From Candidatus Woesearchaeota archaeon (lineage in GTDB: Archaea > Nanobdellota > Nanobdellia > SCGC-AAA011-G17 > GW2011-AR18), in the NCBI GenBank assembly GCA_018302105.1, contig JAGWAD010000029.1, positions 1 through 53,902 on the forward strand: DNA of 53,902 bases, written 5' to 3'. Within the stretch, counting starts at the first letter, position 1. Each line of letters opens with the position of its first letter. Of this stretch, positions 16,046 to 25,208 are shown piece by piece. Under the pieces are notes generated by a model. It saw nothing but the letters and a program-made list of their open reading frames with translations, did no database searches and was not told the DNA's origin. Both the position numbers and the translations under genes were made by a program.

Positions 16046-17964
16046 TATAAATTATATTTCTTTCTAATATCCTCCTTTTTTATCCAAAAGTCATACCAAA
16101 GACTAAGATTTAATAATATCCAAAGATGAGGGCCATAATTTCTCTTCCCTTTTTTATGAACTTTAAGTAATTCTTTTATAAAATCATAGTCAAAATAATT
16201 TTTCTCTCTAATTGAAGAGTTAAATATAATTTCTTCTAATTTATCACCGAGTTTACTTGAAAGCCATTCATTAACAGGCGTGCCAAATCCTTGCTTCTTT
16301 CTAGCCAATACTTCATTTGGAATTAAATCCTTCATAAAACTCTTTACTAAGTATTTAGGTTTGTTATTTTTAATTTTTATGAATTCTGGAACCTTCATAA
16401 CAAACTCTACTAATTTATGATCTAAAAATGGAACTCTTGCCTCAACTGAATTAGCCATAGTTATCTTATCAACACGCATTAATAAAAGTTCAGCCAGCCT
16501 ATGTTTAAAATCTACATAAATTAGTTTATTAAGTCTATTGCTTCTATTATCAAATTTTTTTGTAAGCCTATCTAAAAAATCATAAGTATTATATTTGTTC
16601 ATATTATGTCTAAATTTTTTGCTAAGTAATTTCATTTTATCAGTTTCAGTAAAAATATCTAAGCTCCCAAGTAAATATTCCTGGTTATTCTTTAATTTAT
16701 AAAAAATATCATGCAGATATTTATATTTGCTATGTTGGGGAATTATTGCAGATATATAATAAATAATATTTTTAATAAATCCAGGCAAATATTCAAATTG
16801 TTTTATAACTGCATCACGTTTTAGCATATGTAAATAATAATCATAACCTGCAAATAATTCATCGCTACCTTCTCCAATTAACACAACAGTAACTTTATTT
16901 TTTTTAAGTAATTTGGAAACAAAATATAATGGAATACATACAGAATCAGCAATAGGTTCATCTTGGTGATATATAATTTCAGGTAAAGAAGAAATAAAAT
17001 CACTTTCATTAATTATTATCTCATGGTGATCTGTCTTGAAAAGTTTAGCAATATTTTTAGCTTGGTTTGTCTCATTATTATAACCATTGTCATATCCAAC
17101 AGTAAAGGTTTTTATTTTATCATTGTGGATTTTGCTTATTGCAGCCACTATAGAACTTGAATCTACTCCACCACTTAAGAATACACCAACAGGAACATCA
17201 CTTTGCAGTCTTTTTTTTACAGCTTCATTAAAAAGATCACCAGATTCAGATATACATTGATTTTCAGTTAAATCTTTTTTAGTGTTTAAATTTAAATCCC
17301 AATATTTAATTAATTCAAATTTACCATTTTCAAATACAGCATAATGACCTGCTGGAATTTTATTAATTCCTTTAAATAAAGTCATAGGTGCTGGAACAGA
17401 AAGTAATGTTAGATAATGATACAATGCTTCTTCATTTATCTCTCTGTTAATTTCTTCATTACATAATATTGATTTTATCTCAGAAGCAAAAATTAATTTA
17501 TTTTTATCCTTATAATAATATAATGGTTTAACACCTATCCTGTCTCTTATAAGAAATAATTTTTTATTATTAATGTCATACAAGCCTATAGCAAAATCTC
17601 CTTCTATTTCTTCAATAAATTTAATACCTTTTTCTTCATATAAGTAAATTAAGCATTCCGTATCTGTATTAGACTTAAACTTGTATCCTTTAGTTAATAA
17701 TGCTTCTCTCAATTTTTTATAATTATATATTTCTCCATTAAATACAATAACTATGTCTTTTTTATAGCTAAACATTGGCTGATGCCCTTTTTTTGACAAA
17801 TCTAAAATGCTCAAACGCCTATGCCCTAAACCAACTTTATGGTCTTTAGAAATCCAATATCCAGAATCATCAGGTCCTCTATGCACCAAAACATTGGACA
17901 TTTTAAGTAAAGTATCCTTACTAACGTTTTCATTTAACAAATAAACACCGCATATACCGCACAT
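16045..17964 (-). CDS. asnB: Asparagine synthase (glutamine-hydrolysing)
   Basis: 639 residues. After Met, Cys2 of MCGICGVY is the glutaminase nucleophile; RGPDDSG, GHRRLSILD and NGEIYNY complete the N-terminal amidotransferase domain (1-210). The C-terminal domain has the ATP pyrophosphatase loop FLSGGVDSS and the GEGSDELFAGYD and ARVPFLDH blocks. It makes asparagine from aspartate, or amidates a sugar or peptide when found in glycan clusters. Coupling to the flippase favours a surface-polymer role, but housekeeping asparagine supply is equally possible. TATA-like TTTTATATATAG lies about 30 bases upstream of the start. Confidence 0.92.
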   Translation of the reverse strand: MCGICGVYLLNENVSKDTLLKMSNVLVHRGPDDSGYWISKDHKVGLGHRRLSILDLSKKGHQPMFSYKKDIVIVFNGEIYNYKKLREALLTKGYKFKSNTDTECLIYLYEEKGIKFIEEIEGDFAIGLYDINNKKLFLIRDRIGVKPLYYYKDKNKLIFASEIKSILCNEEINREINEEALYHYLTLLSVPAPMTLFKGINKIPAGHYAVFENGKFELIKYWDLNLNTKKDLTENQCISESGDLFNEAVKKRLQSDVPVGVFLSGGVDSSSIVAAISKIHNDKIKTFTVGYDNGYNNETNQAKNIAKLFKTDHHEIIINESDFISSLPEIIYHQDEPIADSVCIPLYFVSKLLKKNKVTVVLIGEGSDELFAGYDYYLHMLKRDAVIKQFEYLPGFIKNIIYYISAIIPQHSKYKYLHDIFYKLKNNQEYLLGSLDIFTETDKMKLLSKKFRHNMNKYNTYDFLDRLTKKFDNRSNRLNKLIYVDFKHRLAELLLMRVDKITMANSVEARVPFLDHKLVEFVMKVPEFIKIKNNKPKYLVKSFMKDLIPNEVLARKKQGFGTPVNEWLSSKLGDKLEEIIFNSSIREKNYFDYDFIKELLKVHKKGKRNYGPHLWILLNLSLWYDFWIKKEDIRKKYNL

Positions 17965-18083
17965 ATTTCAAATAAAGATATTCTATATATAAAACATTCT
18001 ATGGCTCATAACTTAGAAATATTATGATTAAAAAAATTTCATTTCCATTAATGACTTTTACACATTCGTAAATAAATATATAG

Positions 18084-18556
18084 CTAAGGCAAGTAATATG
18101 CGAACATTTTAGTCATAAAATTTGCATTGTTTAATGTCCCTATTAATATCTTTTCAAATTCTTCTTTTGAATTCCAGGGCTTTATTGTCATCCAATTTTT
18201 TATTTTTTTCCAAGTTTGTTCTATGGGATTTAGTTGCGGACTGTAGGGCGGCAGTTGCATAACCACTAAATTTTCTTTATTTTCTTCGTAGAATTTTTGT
18301 ACATGCTCTTTTTCAAAATGATATTTTGCTCCATCGATAACAATTAATATTTTTTTGTATTTTCTAATCAATGATTCTATAAATTTAAGATATGTTTGTG
18401 CATTAGCTTTTTCTTCTGTTATAGGCGCGATAAATTCTTTTTCTGATAATGCTCCAAAAACAGCGAATCTTTCTTTTGTATGAATTGTTTTCATCTTCGG
18501 TTTGCTTCCTTTTATGAACCATCCTTTTGTCAGGTAAGGCATTATTTTGAAGAATG
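18084..18556 (-). pseudogene. IS630-type transposase, C-terminal part
   Basis: The continuous frame encodes the end of an IS630/Tc1-mariner transposase: YLTKGWFIKGSKPK, ILVIDGAKYHFEKEHV (second catalytic Asp) and LPPYSPQLNPIEQTWKKIK (Pro-rich region with catalytic Glu). The only ATG is at 18542, but the first catalytic Asp (in CLDESFF) is encoded upstream of it in this frame. Thus the protein from this ATG would be inactive, and a full enzyme needs a -1 shift from the preceding frame. Together the two parts would give about 345 residues, the normal length. Confidence 0.85.
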
Positions 18557-19153
18557 ATTCGTCAAGACAGAAGATCTTAAATCAGAGTTCACTATAATAT
18601 TGAACTTCTTTTTTAAGTTTTTTTTAAATTCTTCTCTAAGTTTTTTGTTTGCTTTTTTGTTTTCTGGTCTTGGTTTCTGAAGTGTAAAATTAATTTTTTT
18701 AATAATATTTCTGACCTGTCTTACTTTTAATTCTACATTAAAATTTTTCATTATTATATATTGGACTAAATTTGTCGTCCATAAAGTAAATGGAATGTCT
18801 TGTTCTTCCGGAGAATTTCTTAAAATATTTTTTAGTTCTTCTAATTGTTTTTTTGTAAGTTTTGGAGGTTTTCCAGACTGTTTTATATCATAAATATTTT
18901 TTATTCCCCGATTTTCTATTCGTTGTAGCCAGTCATGTATTGTTGTTTTAGGTTTTTGTAATGAATTTGCAATTTCATCCATAGACATCCCTTCTTTTCT
19001 TTTCATTGAAGCTAATAAACGAAGTTTAGCCTTAGCATTTTTTTCATTTTTGTATAATTTTTTTAATTCCTCTTTAGAAATATCTAATAAAAATTTATTG
19101 CCTTTTTGTATCCAACCCATAATATTCACCTCAAGAAACGTATAACACAACAA
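18542..19153 (-). CDS. IS630-type transposase, N-terminal DNA-binding part
   Basis: 203 residues; after the first 25 it has a helix-turn-helix (MSMDEIANSLQKPKTTIHDWLQR), a GKPPKL linker and a second helical DNA-binding region, the paired-domain layout of IS630 transposases. The frame runs out through SDLRSSVLTNHSSK, which is out-of-frame read-through of the catalytic start. Preferred start is the second Met (MGWIQKGNK) at about residue 12. A -1 shift near the TTTAAGA at about 18581 would join both parts. IS630 elements are known to use frameshifting, but no canonical XXXYYYZ site is visible, so inactivation is equally possible. Confidence 0.8.
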   Translation of the reverse strand: MLCYTFLEVNIMGWIQKGNKFLLDISKEELKKLYKNEKNAKAKLRLLASMKRKEGMSMDEIANSLQKPKTTIHDWLQRIENRGIKNIYDIKQSGKPPKLTKKQLEELKNILRNSPEEQDIPFTLWTTNLVQYIIMKNFNVELKVRQVRNIIKKINFTLQKPRPENKKANKKLREEFKKNLKKKFNIIVNSDLRSSVLTNHSSK

Positions 19154-19181
19154 GTATATAAACTATTCGAAAATTAAATAC

Positions 19182-19328
19182 CTATACTATATATCCTGCA
19201 CCGCCTGCTAAAAGAACTTCTTCTGGTTTCTGATTAAAAACATCAAAGTTTGAACTAACATAAAGACCTCTATCACCTATAAGATTATAGAGTGCTCTTA
19301 CTTTTTGTTGTTCGGTTAATTTATCCAT
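19182..19328 (-). CDS. Small hypothetical protein beside the IS, possibly truncated
   Basis: 48 codons, MDKLTEQQKVRALYNL to LLAGGAGYIV. The stop comes within a few bases of the estimated IS630 edge, so the original C-terminus may have been cut by the insertion. The ATG lies inside the end of the preceding frame (ATGGATAA overlap), so the pair is translationally coupled. No family recognised. Confidence 0.45.
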   Translation of the reverse strand: MDKLTEQQKVRALYNLIGDRGLYVSSNFDVFNQKPEEVLLAGGAGYIV

Positions 19329-19473
19329 TATTTTCTCCTTGTAAAATATCAATAGTAACTTTTACTAAAGTTTTATGTTTTAAGTTACTAGAAAGATAAG
19401 TAGGAATAATTATAATATTATGTTTACCCTGTTTGGCAATTCTCTTTGTTATTACATATTGATGTTTTACCAT
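19321..19473 (-). CDS. Small basic beta-strand protein, AbrB-like in pattern
   Basis: 50 codons. The central KQGKHNIIIIPTYLSSNLKH, followed by a VKVTIDIL strand, resembles the strand pattern of swapped-hairpin AbrB or related archaeal small DNA-binding proteins. A TAGTAAGGTTTATAA motif at 19517-19532 is shared with promoters at about 3580 and 39700. First gene of a two-gene unit. Confidence 0.5.
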   Translation of the reverse strand: MVKHQYVITKRIAKQGKHNIIIIPTYLSSNLKHKTLVKVTIDILQGENNG

Positions 19474-19548
19474 AGTTTTGTTATATCTTTACTCTATAAA
19501 AAGAATAGAAAAAAGCTTATAAACCTTACTATTTTTACCACTATACAG

Positions 19549-20013
19549 TTACTTATATAAAACAATCATTGTCCTTAGAAGAAGATCATTTTTAGAACGT
19601 ATATAAGGAAAAGGAAAATCAAACCACAATCTTAAAAAATCTTCAATTTTCATTGCTCTTACATGCCCAATTTCAGGATCAATAAAATAAATATTTTCTT
19701 TATTAATATCAACAATAACTGAATAATGACCATCATTTTCTGAAAACCAGTCAACTATTACTGGAATTTTTTTATTTACAACATATTTTTTAATGTCATT
19801 TAATTTAGCATTTTCAATTATGAATCCTTTTAAACCAAGGATTTCTGCAGTTTTTAATAGGTTCTTGGCATTTGTACCATAATAAGTACAATTTGTAAGC
19901 CTAACAAGCTGTTTTTCTGTCTTATGAATTCCATAATATTCCAATACTATCTTTAAAGATGCTGGCCCGCATGAAAATCCAGTCTTTTGCATAAATGGTT
20001 TTATTTGTAGCAT
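19549..20013 (-). CDS. Peptidase C39-like cysteine protease
   Basis: 154 residues spanning one C39-type domain. Catalytic Cys in TGFSCGPASL (residue 15), His in GHYSVIV and Asp in FIDPEIG give the papain-like triad. No membrane helix, ATPase or signal peptide, so it is a stand-alone domain rather than a bacteriocin exporter. In small archaeal genomes such proteins are of unknown target; cleavage of Gly-Gly leader-like sites is the family precedent. Confidence 0.75.
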   Translation of the reverse strand: MLQIKPFMQKTGFSCGPASLKIVLEYYGIHKTEKQLVRLTNCTYYGTNAKNLLKTAEILGLKGFIIENAKLNDIKKYVVNKKIPVIVDWFSENDGHYSVIVDINKENIYFIDPEIGHVRAMKIEDFLRLWFDFPFPYIRSKNDLLLRTMIVLYK

Positions 20014-20148
20014 AGATTTTATATAACAAATAAATTAATAAATATTGGGGAAAGAAACTGCAAATTTATTGAATAAAATATATAGAAATTGAAATATTTT
20101 CCAAAATTTATGGTAAAGGCTTTTTAATTTTAAGTATATAATAGATTT

Positions 20149-20457
20149 ATGATATATATTGAAATCTGGCTGCATGGAAAACCTGGATGGGCTTTGCCAA
20201 TTGAAGGCAGAAATAAGATAAACCCTTTAGTATTGAGAGAATATGGCGATTCACTTAGGAAACATATTAACAATGTTGCATTTATTATACATAGATTACA
20301 GAACCATGGGTGGACTATAAATGAGCCAGGATTAAATCCTTATTCTATTGAATATTACAAAGAAGGGGTTAACAAATTCAATGTTTATGAAGAATTAAAG
20401 AAAGCTGGCATTTGTGCACATGATGTTGCAATAAGAGAGTTAATAGAAAATGAATAA
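20149..20457 (+). CDS. Hypothetical protein, 102 residues
   Basis: Soluble; N-terminal MIYIEIWLHGKPGWALPIEGR then a mixed helical C-terminus ending in ICAHDVAIRELIENE. No catalytic motif is recognised. Overlaps the next gene by eight bases and so is probably cotranscribed with the phospholipase-like gene. Confidence 0.65.
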   Translation: MIYIEIWLHGKPGWALPIEGRNKINPLVLREYGDSLRKHINNVAFIIHRLQNHGWTINEPGLNPYSIEYYKEGVNKFNVYEELKKAGICAHDVAIRELIENE

Positions 20458-21115
20458 AATTCTTATTGTTTTAATATTTATATTAATTATCCCTATTGTT
20501 AATTCATGGAAAGATGATACACATATGCAGTTTGTAGAAAATGTATATCACTCAATGCCTTTTGAATTGCAAAATGAACTTAATTTATCAAGAATGAAAG
20601 AAGGAAGTGTTGCTCCTGATAAATATTTCAAAGATTTTAAAATGCATCATTATCCCTTTTCTTATAATCTGGCAAAAAAATGGCTAGAAAACAAAACAGA
20701 TATTTCTTATAGTTTTGGGGTTGCTGCCCATTATACTGCTGATTCTTTTGTTGCTGCTCATAATGTTGCTGGTGAAAAATATAATGATCATGAGTATTTT
20801 GAATTACAGGCTACATGGCATATTTCTGAAATTGAATGTAAGGATTATGGTTTTAAACTTGACCAGCTTGGAATAGCAAGAAAAAATGCGAAAGACTGGT
20901 ATGTGTGGCTGAAATCAAAAGACAAGTCAATAGCCAATAATGAAGTAGATGAAGCAATGATATTTATTTATTCAATAGCAATAAATTATTTTAATTATAA
21001 GTGCAGAGATAAAACTTTAATTTCTTATGATAATAAATTTAATAATTTAAAGATTATACAGGCTTCTTTGATATTTTTATTGGGGCTGCCTTTATTATAT
21101 TTCTTTAAAAATTAA
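20450..21115 (+). CDS. Zinc-dependent phospholipase C-like protein, membrane-anchored
   Basis: 221 residues. A hydrophobic N-terminal signal ends at NSW; a Trp immediately after cleavage is the classical first zinc ligand of this family. Further ligand candidates are H in DTHMQF, the GSVAPDKY Asp, HHY, and HYTADSFVAAH (HxxxD plus His), with WHISEIEC downstream. A C-terminal hydrophobic helix ends in FFKN, suggesting a membrane tether with the catalytic domain outside. It may act on phospholipids or on other surface substrates. Confidence 0.7.
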   Translation: MNKILIVLIFILIIPIVNSWKDDTHMQFVENVYHSMPFELQNELNLSRMKEGSVAPDKYFKDFKMHHYPFSYNLAKKWLENKTDISYSFGVAAHYTADSFVAAHNVAGEKYNDHEYFELQATWHISEIECKDYGFKLDQLGIARKNAKDWYVWLKSKDKSIANNEVDEAMIFIYSIAINYFNYKCRDKTLISYDNKFNNLKIIQASLIFLLGLPLLYFFKN

Positions 21116-22075
21116 CTGGCCTTTAAATTTTGTTTCTAATAATAAAATTATTTTTTTATTTGTCTTTCCTGAGAATAATAAAATTGCTGGAAGATTTTTT
21201 AATTTTGCATCTCCTAAAACCATTGAAATATCTGATTCATTTAAAGAAGGTTTTGACTTAGCTTTTACAAAATACCTTAAATCACCCAAATTTGAAGGAA
21301 TATCTACTATAAAATTAAATTCCTTTTCTTTTTTAATTAATTCTTGATTTACTATTTTTATTTTATTGTCTTCAAAAAATCCATTAAGATTGTTGTAAAA
21401 TTTTCCTGATGGCGGAATTATTTTCTTTTCCTGAGTTTTAATTAATTGTTCTTGTTTTTCTATTATTTTAGATTCTGCCTTAATTTCTGGAATTTGTGAA
21501 ATATTAATTTTAGTTTCTGGAACAAAAACTTCGTTATATTCTTGTACTGGAGGTTCTTCTATTGTTTCTTCTTCAATTATCTGGTTATTTGAAGTTGTTT
21601 GTGATAATTCTTCTTTAGGCTGTTCTATTGGTTCAACTACATTCCTAATTAAATTTTCAGCATCTTTATCATCGATTAAATGATATTTCCAAAAAATCTC
21701 ATTTATGTTATTTATTATTACTCCAATTGGTTTTGCAAAATCTTTTAAGTTCTTAACAGCAATTCTCTGCCATGGTTCTAAATTTTTTTCAAATAATATC
21801 CTATTCTCTTTTAATAATGAATAAGCTTCTTTTTCCCTTCCTCCAAGATGTTTAGATAGTCTATCGTCCATTAAGTATTCCTGACCCTGGATATAATATA
21901 ATGGGCTGCCACCAATTGCTGCATTTGACATTTTTAATAATTTTCTTTCCACTAATTCAGAAAGCATTGCAGAAGCAAATAGTATATTTATATTGATAAA
22001 TTTAGCTATCTGCACTGGCAAAACAGGACCATTCTCTTTTATAAATTTTAAAATCTCATCTCTTTGATCTGGCAT
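21095..22075 (-). CDS. Winged-helix protein with C-terminal nuclease-like domain
   Basis: 326 residues. The N-terminal 70 residues form a winged helix (PVLPVQIAKFININILFASAMLSELVERKLL). A middle acidic linker (about 165-240) is rich in Glu, Pro and Gln. The C-terminal domain has FIVDIPSNLGDLRYFVKAKSK and an adjoining helix-strand pattern (MVLGDAKLKNLPAILLFSG) like a PD-(D/E)XK core with D...KxK. Its end overlaps the convergent phospholipase-like gene by 21 bases. It may bind DNA; the enzyme activity is inference. Confidence 0.5.
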   Translation of the reverse strand: MPDQRDEILKFIKENGPVLPVQIAKFININILFASAMLSELVERKLLKMSNAAIGGSPLYYIQGQEYLMDDRLSKHLGGREKEAYSLLKENRILFEKNLEPWQRIAVKNLKDFAKPIGVIINNINEIFWKYHLIDDKDAENLIRNVVEPIEQPKEELSQTTSNNQIIEEETIEEPPVQEYNEVFVPETKINISQIPEIKAESKIIEKQEQLIKTQEKKIIPPSGKFYNNLNGFFEDNKIKIVNQELIKKEKEFNFIVDIPSNLGDLRYFVKAKSKPSLNESDISMVLGDAKLKNLPAILLFSGKTNKKIILLLETKFKGQLIFKEI

Positions 22076-22185
22076 AGAAATTTAGTTTACTTTATATTAT
22101 TTAAAAATTATGTGAGATTTAAAATATACTTTGTAAAATGGTTATTATAGAAAGATATTAAAATAAGAATTATCGCCCTAGTGAA

Positions 22186-22531
22186 ATGGATAAACTCAAC
22201 AGGATAACTGAAATAGTCAATGAAGTAATAGAAGAAAATAATAAAAATCTGAAAGAATTAAAGTCTTTATCTAAATTATTTTTTAAGAATAAAAATCAAG
22301 ATTATGTTGACAATTTAGACCAAAATAAATTAAAACCTTTTATAAAATCTTATGATTTAATTTTGAAAAAAGGAAGATTTACTTTTAGAAATAGATTTTA
22401 CTGAATTTGATGATCAGCCTAAAATAAATATTGTTATGGTTGGGGGAAAAAAGAATCTAAATATGAAAATCTTTCTAAGAAAATATCTCAAATATTCTAA
22501 GGACGCATCCACCTTACTTCGTAAAAAGTGA
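22186..22531 (+). pseudogene. Small hypothetical protein broken by an A-run frameshift
   Basis: The frame from ATG 22186 ends at a TGA after 72 codons, but the adjacent frame continues EDLLLEIDFTEFDDQPKINI and on to a TGA at 22529-22531. The switch is at the six-A run 22366-22371; five As would keep one frame of about 114 residues. It is either a real single-base insertion or a sequencing or assembly error. The tail would overlap the convergent endA gene by 35 bases. No family recognised. Confidence 0.55.
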
Positions 22532-23132
22532 CATCATTTTCAGCGTCAACAATTCCTAACAATAATCTTTTTCTTGTTGAATGTGCAACTCTATTTTTTG
22601 CTGAAAATTCAAACCAAGTCATTGCACTAGCTTCATGAACAGGATAAACGATCCATTTTGCATGGTCCTCTCCAGGTTTAATTCCACGATCATAAACTCT
22701 AAAGTCAGCACCAAATTTTAAAGCTGTTTTTACAACATAACCTCTTTTTCTTAAATCTTTGAAAACAACATATCTAATCCAAAAATTAGGTTCAGTTTTT
22801 TTTGCTTTTTTTACAAAAATATCAAATTCTATTTCTTTCTTTTTTGAATCTAATATTTTAAATTTTCCTCTCTCCATTAGATATAATGCTTCAATCAATG
22901 AATACTGAAACTTTTTATTGTCTAATGGTTCACCATATCTTGTTTTATCATATAATTCTCTGGTTAAATCATTACTTTCAGCTATAACAAATTCACTATT
23001 TAATGTTGCTTCAACAGGATCTTTATTTTTAGGAAGTTCTTCTATTATTTCATTGTTTTTTTCTTTATCATTTAATTCTTCTACTTCTTTGCCGTTTTCA
23101 ATTTCCTTTTCTGGAATTTTTGGTTTTGACAT
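22497..23132 (-). CDS. endA: tRNA-splicing endonuclease EndA
   Basis: 211 residues. An N-terminal charged extension of about 40 (Glu/Lys-rich) precedes the typical N-domain and catalytic domain. The triad Tyr147 (RVYDRG), His157 (DHAKWIV) and Lys188 (STRKRLL) is intact. It cuts bulge-helix-bulge sites in pre-tRNA. The size fits the homotetramer-type alpha subunit or a catalytic subunit of a heterotetramer. It is directly relevant to the tRNA-Arg gene at 43219-43369, whose two non-anticodon-loop introns would need broad specificity. Confidence 0.92.
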   Translation of the reverse strand: MSKPKIPEKEIENGKEVEELNDKEKNNEIIEELPKNKDPVEATLNSEFVIAESNDLTRELYDKTRYGEPLDNKKFQYSLIEALYLMERGKFKILDSKKKEIEFDIFVKKAKKTEPNFWIRYVVFKDLRKRGYVVKTALKFGADFRVYDRGIKPGEDHAKWIVYPVHEASAMTWFEFSAKNRVAHSTRKRLLLGIVDAENDVTFYEVRWMRP

Positions 23133-23184
23133 AAGAATTAATGATTAGCTAAGGTTTTTAAATATAATTATTTCAATTATTATT

Positions 23185-23772
23185 ATGGTTTATTTTGAAA
23201 TTATAAATAATGAACTTAGAATTGAAAAAAAGTTAACTAATTTAGACCTTTTTGTAATAAATACGACAAACATTTTAAGCAGATATACAAAATATGTAAT
23301 AATCAGCGGCTATGTTTCAATATTTTTTGGGAGAGCCAGGGGAACTGAAGATGTAGACTTATTTATTGAGGATATTTCTGAAGAAAAATTTATAGATTTA
23401 TACAATGAATTTGTTGTTAATGGCTATGAATTTAATATTGCAAACGGTGAAGAATTATACAAAGAATACTTGAAAGATAATTTGTCTGTTAATGTGTGGA
23501 ATAAAGACCTGCCGTTAATAAGACTAGAAATTAAGATAGCTACTAAATCCTCACAAAAACTTACTTTAAGTAACAGGATCAAAGTTTTTTATAATCATAA
23601 TTGCTTGTACTTTTCACCGATAGAATACCAAATAGCTTATAAAAGAATAATACTCAAGGGAGATAAAGATTTTGAAGATGCAAGGCATTTAGAAATTGTA
23701 TTCAAGAACCTAAATAAAGAGAAAATTGAGAATTACAGCAAGCTTGTAATGAAAGAGTTTAAAGATGAATAA
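23185..23772 (+). CDS. AbiEii-like nucleotidyltransferase
   Basis: 195 residues. IISGYVSIFFGRARGTEDVDLFIED gives the Gly-Ser/Gly-Tyr plus DxD signature of nucleotidyltransferase-fold proteins of the AbiEii/DUF6036 kind, and LIRLEIKIAT supplies a third acidic strand. Overlaps the next small gene by eight bases. The pairing resembles a toxin with a small partner, but sequence alone does not show toxicity. Confidence 0.65.
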   Translation: MVYFEIINNELRIEKKLTNLDLFVINTTNILSRYTKYVIISGYVSIFFGRARGTEDVDLFIEDISEEKFIDLYNEFVVNGYEFNIANGEELYKEYLKDNLSVNVWNKDLPLIRLEIKIATKSSQKLTLSNRIKVFYNHNCLYFSPIEYQIAYKRIILKGDKDFEDARHLEIVFKNLNKEKIENYSKLVMKEFKDE

Positions 23773-23953
23773 GGAAGTCGAAAATAACAAAAAACAACGG
23801 ATGAAAGCTGTTGAAAGATGGGCAAATTTTGTTAAAGATAAAGATGACTTAGTTTGGTCTGAATTACAATCAGAATTAATAGATTCACAAATTGAAAATG
23901 CTAAAGATATAAAATTGACTAAAGAACAAGTTAGGTATATCAAAGGAAAATGA
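23765..23953 (+). CDS. Small partner protein of the nucleotidyltransferase
   Basis: 62 residues, charged and helical (KQRMKAVERWANFVKDKDD, then WSELQSELIDSQIENAK). It starts within the end of the nucleotidyltransferase gene and ends four bases into the start of the RNase Z gene, so the three genes form a tight unit. It could be an antitoxin or a structural partner; no known antitoxin family is recognised. Confidence 0.6.
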   Translation: MNKEVENNKKQRMKAVERWANFVKDKDDLVWSELQSELIDSQIENAKDIKLTKEQVRYIKGK

Positions 23954-24840
23954 AAATAGTATTTTTAGGAACAGGCTCAATGCAGCCTACAAGGGAAAGG
24001 AATTTAAGTTCTATTTACTTTAATCATGATTCTGAACATATTTTATTTGACTGTGGTGAAGGAACACAAAGACAGATGAAGATTGCAGAAATAAAAGCTA
24101 CTAATTTGACAAGGGTTTTTTTAAGTCATTTTCATGCAGACCATGTACTTGGATTGGGTGGAATGTTAAGAAATTTAGATGCAAATCAATATAACAAAAC
24201 ACTTTATGTTTATGGTCCAGAAGGATTAAAGAAATTTTTTGATAATATGGTTCATTCTGCTTATTATGGAAATGGAATAAATGTAAAATTAATGGAATTC
24301 AAAGATGAAGATAATATAGACTGTGGAAAATTTACTATAGAAATTACAAAATTAAATCATTCAGTTCCTTCTTATGGTTTTGTTATACAAGAGAAAGATA
24401 AGAGAAAGATAAATTTAGAATACACTTCAAAATTTAGATTGACAAAAAACCCAATATTGGGAGAATTACAAAAAGGAAATGATATTGTCTGGGAAGGAAA
24501 AAAGATAACTGTTTCTAAAGGAACTAAATTAGTTAAAGGAAAAAGATTAGGTATAATATGGGATACAGAAGAATGCACTGGATGTTTAAAAATTGGAAAA
24601 GATGCTGATTTATTGATTTGTGAAAGTACATTTTCTGATAATGAAAGTGATAAAGCAAAGGAGTATAAACATTTGACTTCAAAGCAGGCAGCCAATATTG
24701 CCAGACGCAGTAAAGCCAAAAGACTTGTGCTTACACATTTTAGCCAGAGATATAAAAAGTTAGATGAATTAAAGAAAGAAGCACAAACAATTTTTAAAAA
24801 TACTGAATGTGCAGAAGATTTTAAAGAAATTGAGATTTAA
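23950..24840 (+). CDS. rnz: Ribonuclease Z (tRNA 3'-processing)
   Basis: Zinc metallo-beta-lactamase enzyme that removes 3' trailers of tRNA precursors. Motifs: LGTGSMQPT start, SHFHADHVLGL (HxHxDH), KLNHSVPSYGF, WDTEEC, the LLICESTFSD Asp region and LTHFSQRY with the last His. 296 residues is the archaeal size. Overlaps the preceding small gene by ATGA. The tRNA gene of the window has no encoded CCA, so trailer removal then CCA addition is the expected route. Confidence 0.93.
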   Translation: MKIVFLGTGSMQPTRERNLSSIYFNHDSEHILFDCGEGTQRQMKIAEIKATNLTRVFLSHFHADHVLGLGGMLRNLDANQYNKTLYVYGPEGLKKFFDNMVHSAYYGNGINVKLMEFKDEDNIDCGKFTIEITKLNHSVPSYGFVIQEKDKRKINLEYTSKFRLTKNPILGELQKGNDIVWEGKKITVSKGTKLVKGKRLGIIWDTEECTGCLKIGKDADLLICESTFSDNESDKAKEYKHLTSKQAANIARRSKAKRLVLTHFSQRYKKLDELKKEAQTIFKNTECAEDFKEIEI

Positions 24841-24900
24841 ATTACAAAATATATTTCTTAATTGCTATAAGTTTATTAATAGTTTTCTTATTCAGGTATT

Positions 24901-25197
24901 ATGGGCTTAATTGATAAAGCAAGATTACATCGTTTAGCTTTAGAAACAGAACTTACAAAAATACTTAATTTATATAGCCTTAATCTTAAAAAATATGAAT
25001 TTACTAGCGATCGAGAAAACAGATATATTAATGTTTTTTATTATATGGAACCCTTTGCTAGAAATCCAATAAAAGAAGCAAAAATTATTTTTCGTGGATT
25101 AGATGAGACTATAAATAATGAAACAATAAAAGAAACTGCACGAAGACTTAATAATTATTTACAAGAAAACTCTTATATTCCCTGGACTTTATCATAA
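24901..25197 (+). CDS. Hypothetical protein, 98 residues
   Basis: Soluble, helical at the N-terminus (ARLHRLALETELTKILNLY) with a Trp-Thr-Leu-Ser end. A TATA-like AAGTTTATTAATAG lies about 25 bases upstream and is nearly the same as the boxes of the two minus-strand genes starting at 25424 and 26517, suggesting shared control. No family recognised. Confidence 0.55.
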   Translation: MGLIDKARLHRLALETELTKILNLYSLNLKKYEFTSDRENRYINVFYYMEPFARNPIKEAKIIFRGLDETINNETIKETARRLNNYLQENSYIPWTLS

Positions 25198-25208
25198 AAA
25201 ATACAAAA

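Larger units (their letters stand above)
18060..19181 (-). mobile_element. IS630-family insertion sequence (ends approximate)
   Basis: Bounded by the asnB promoter on one side and a small gene on the other. Terminal repeats were not convincingly found: TTCGTAAATAAATATATAG (left) and the reverse complement of CTATTCGAAAATTAAATA (right) share only scattered bases. The limits are therefore estimates. Confidence 0.6.

Noticed and set aside
18560-18600. Programmed -1 heptamer in the IS630 transposase
   Set aside because: TTTAAGA does not fit XXXYYYZ in the zero frame; frameshift left open as programmed or mutational.
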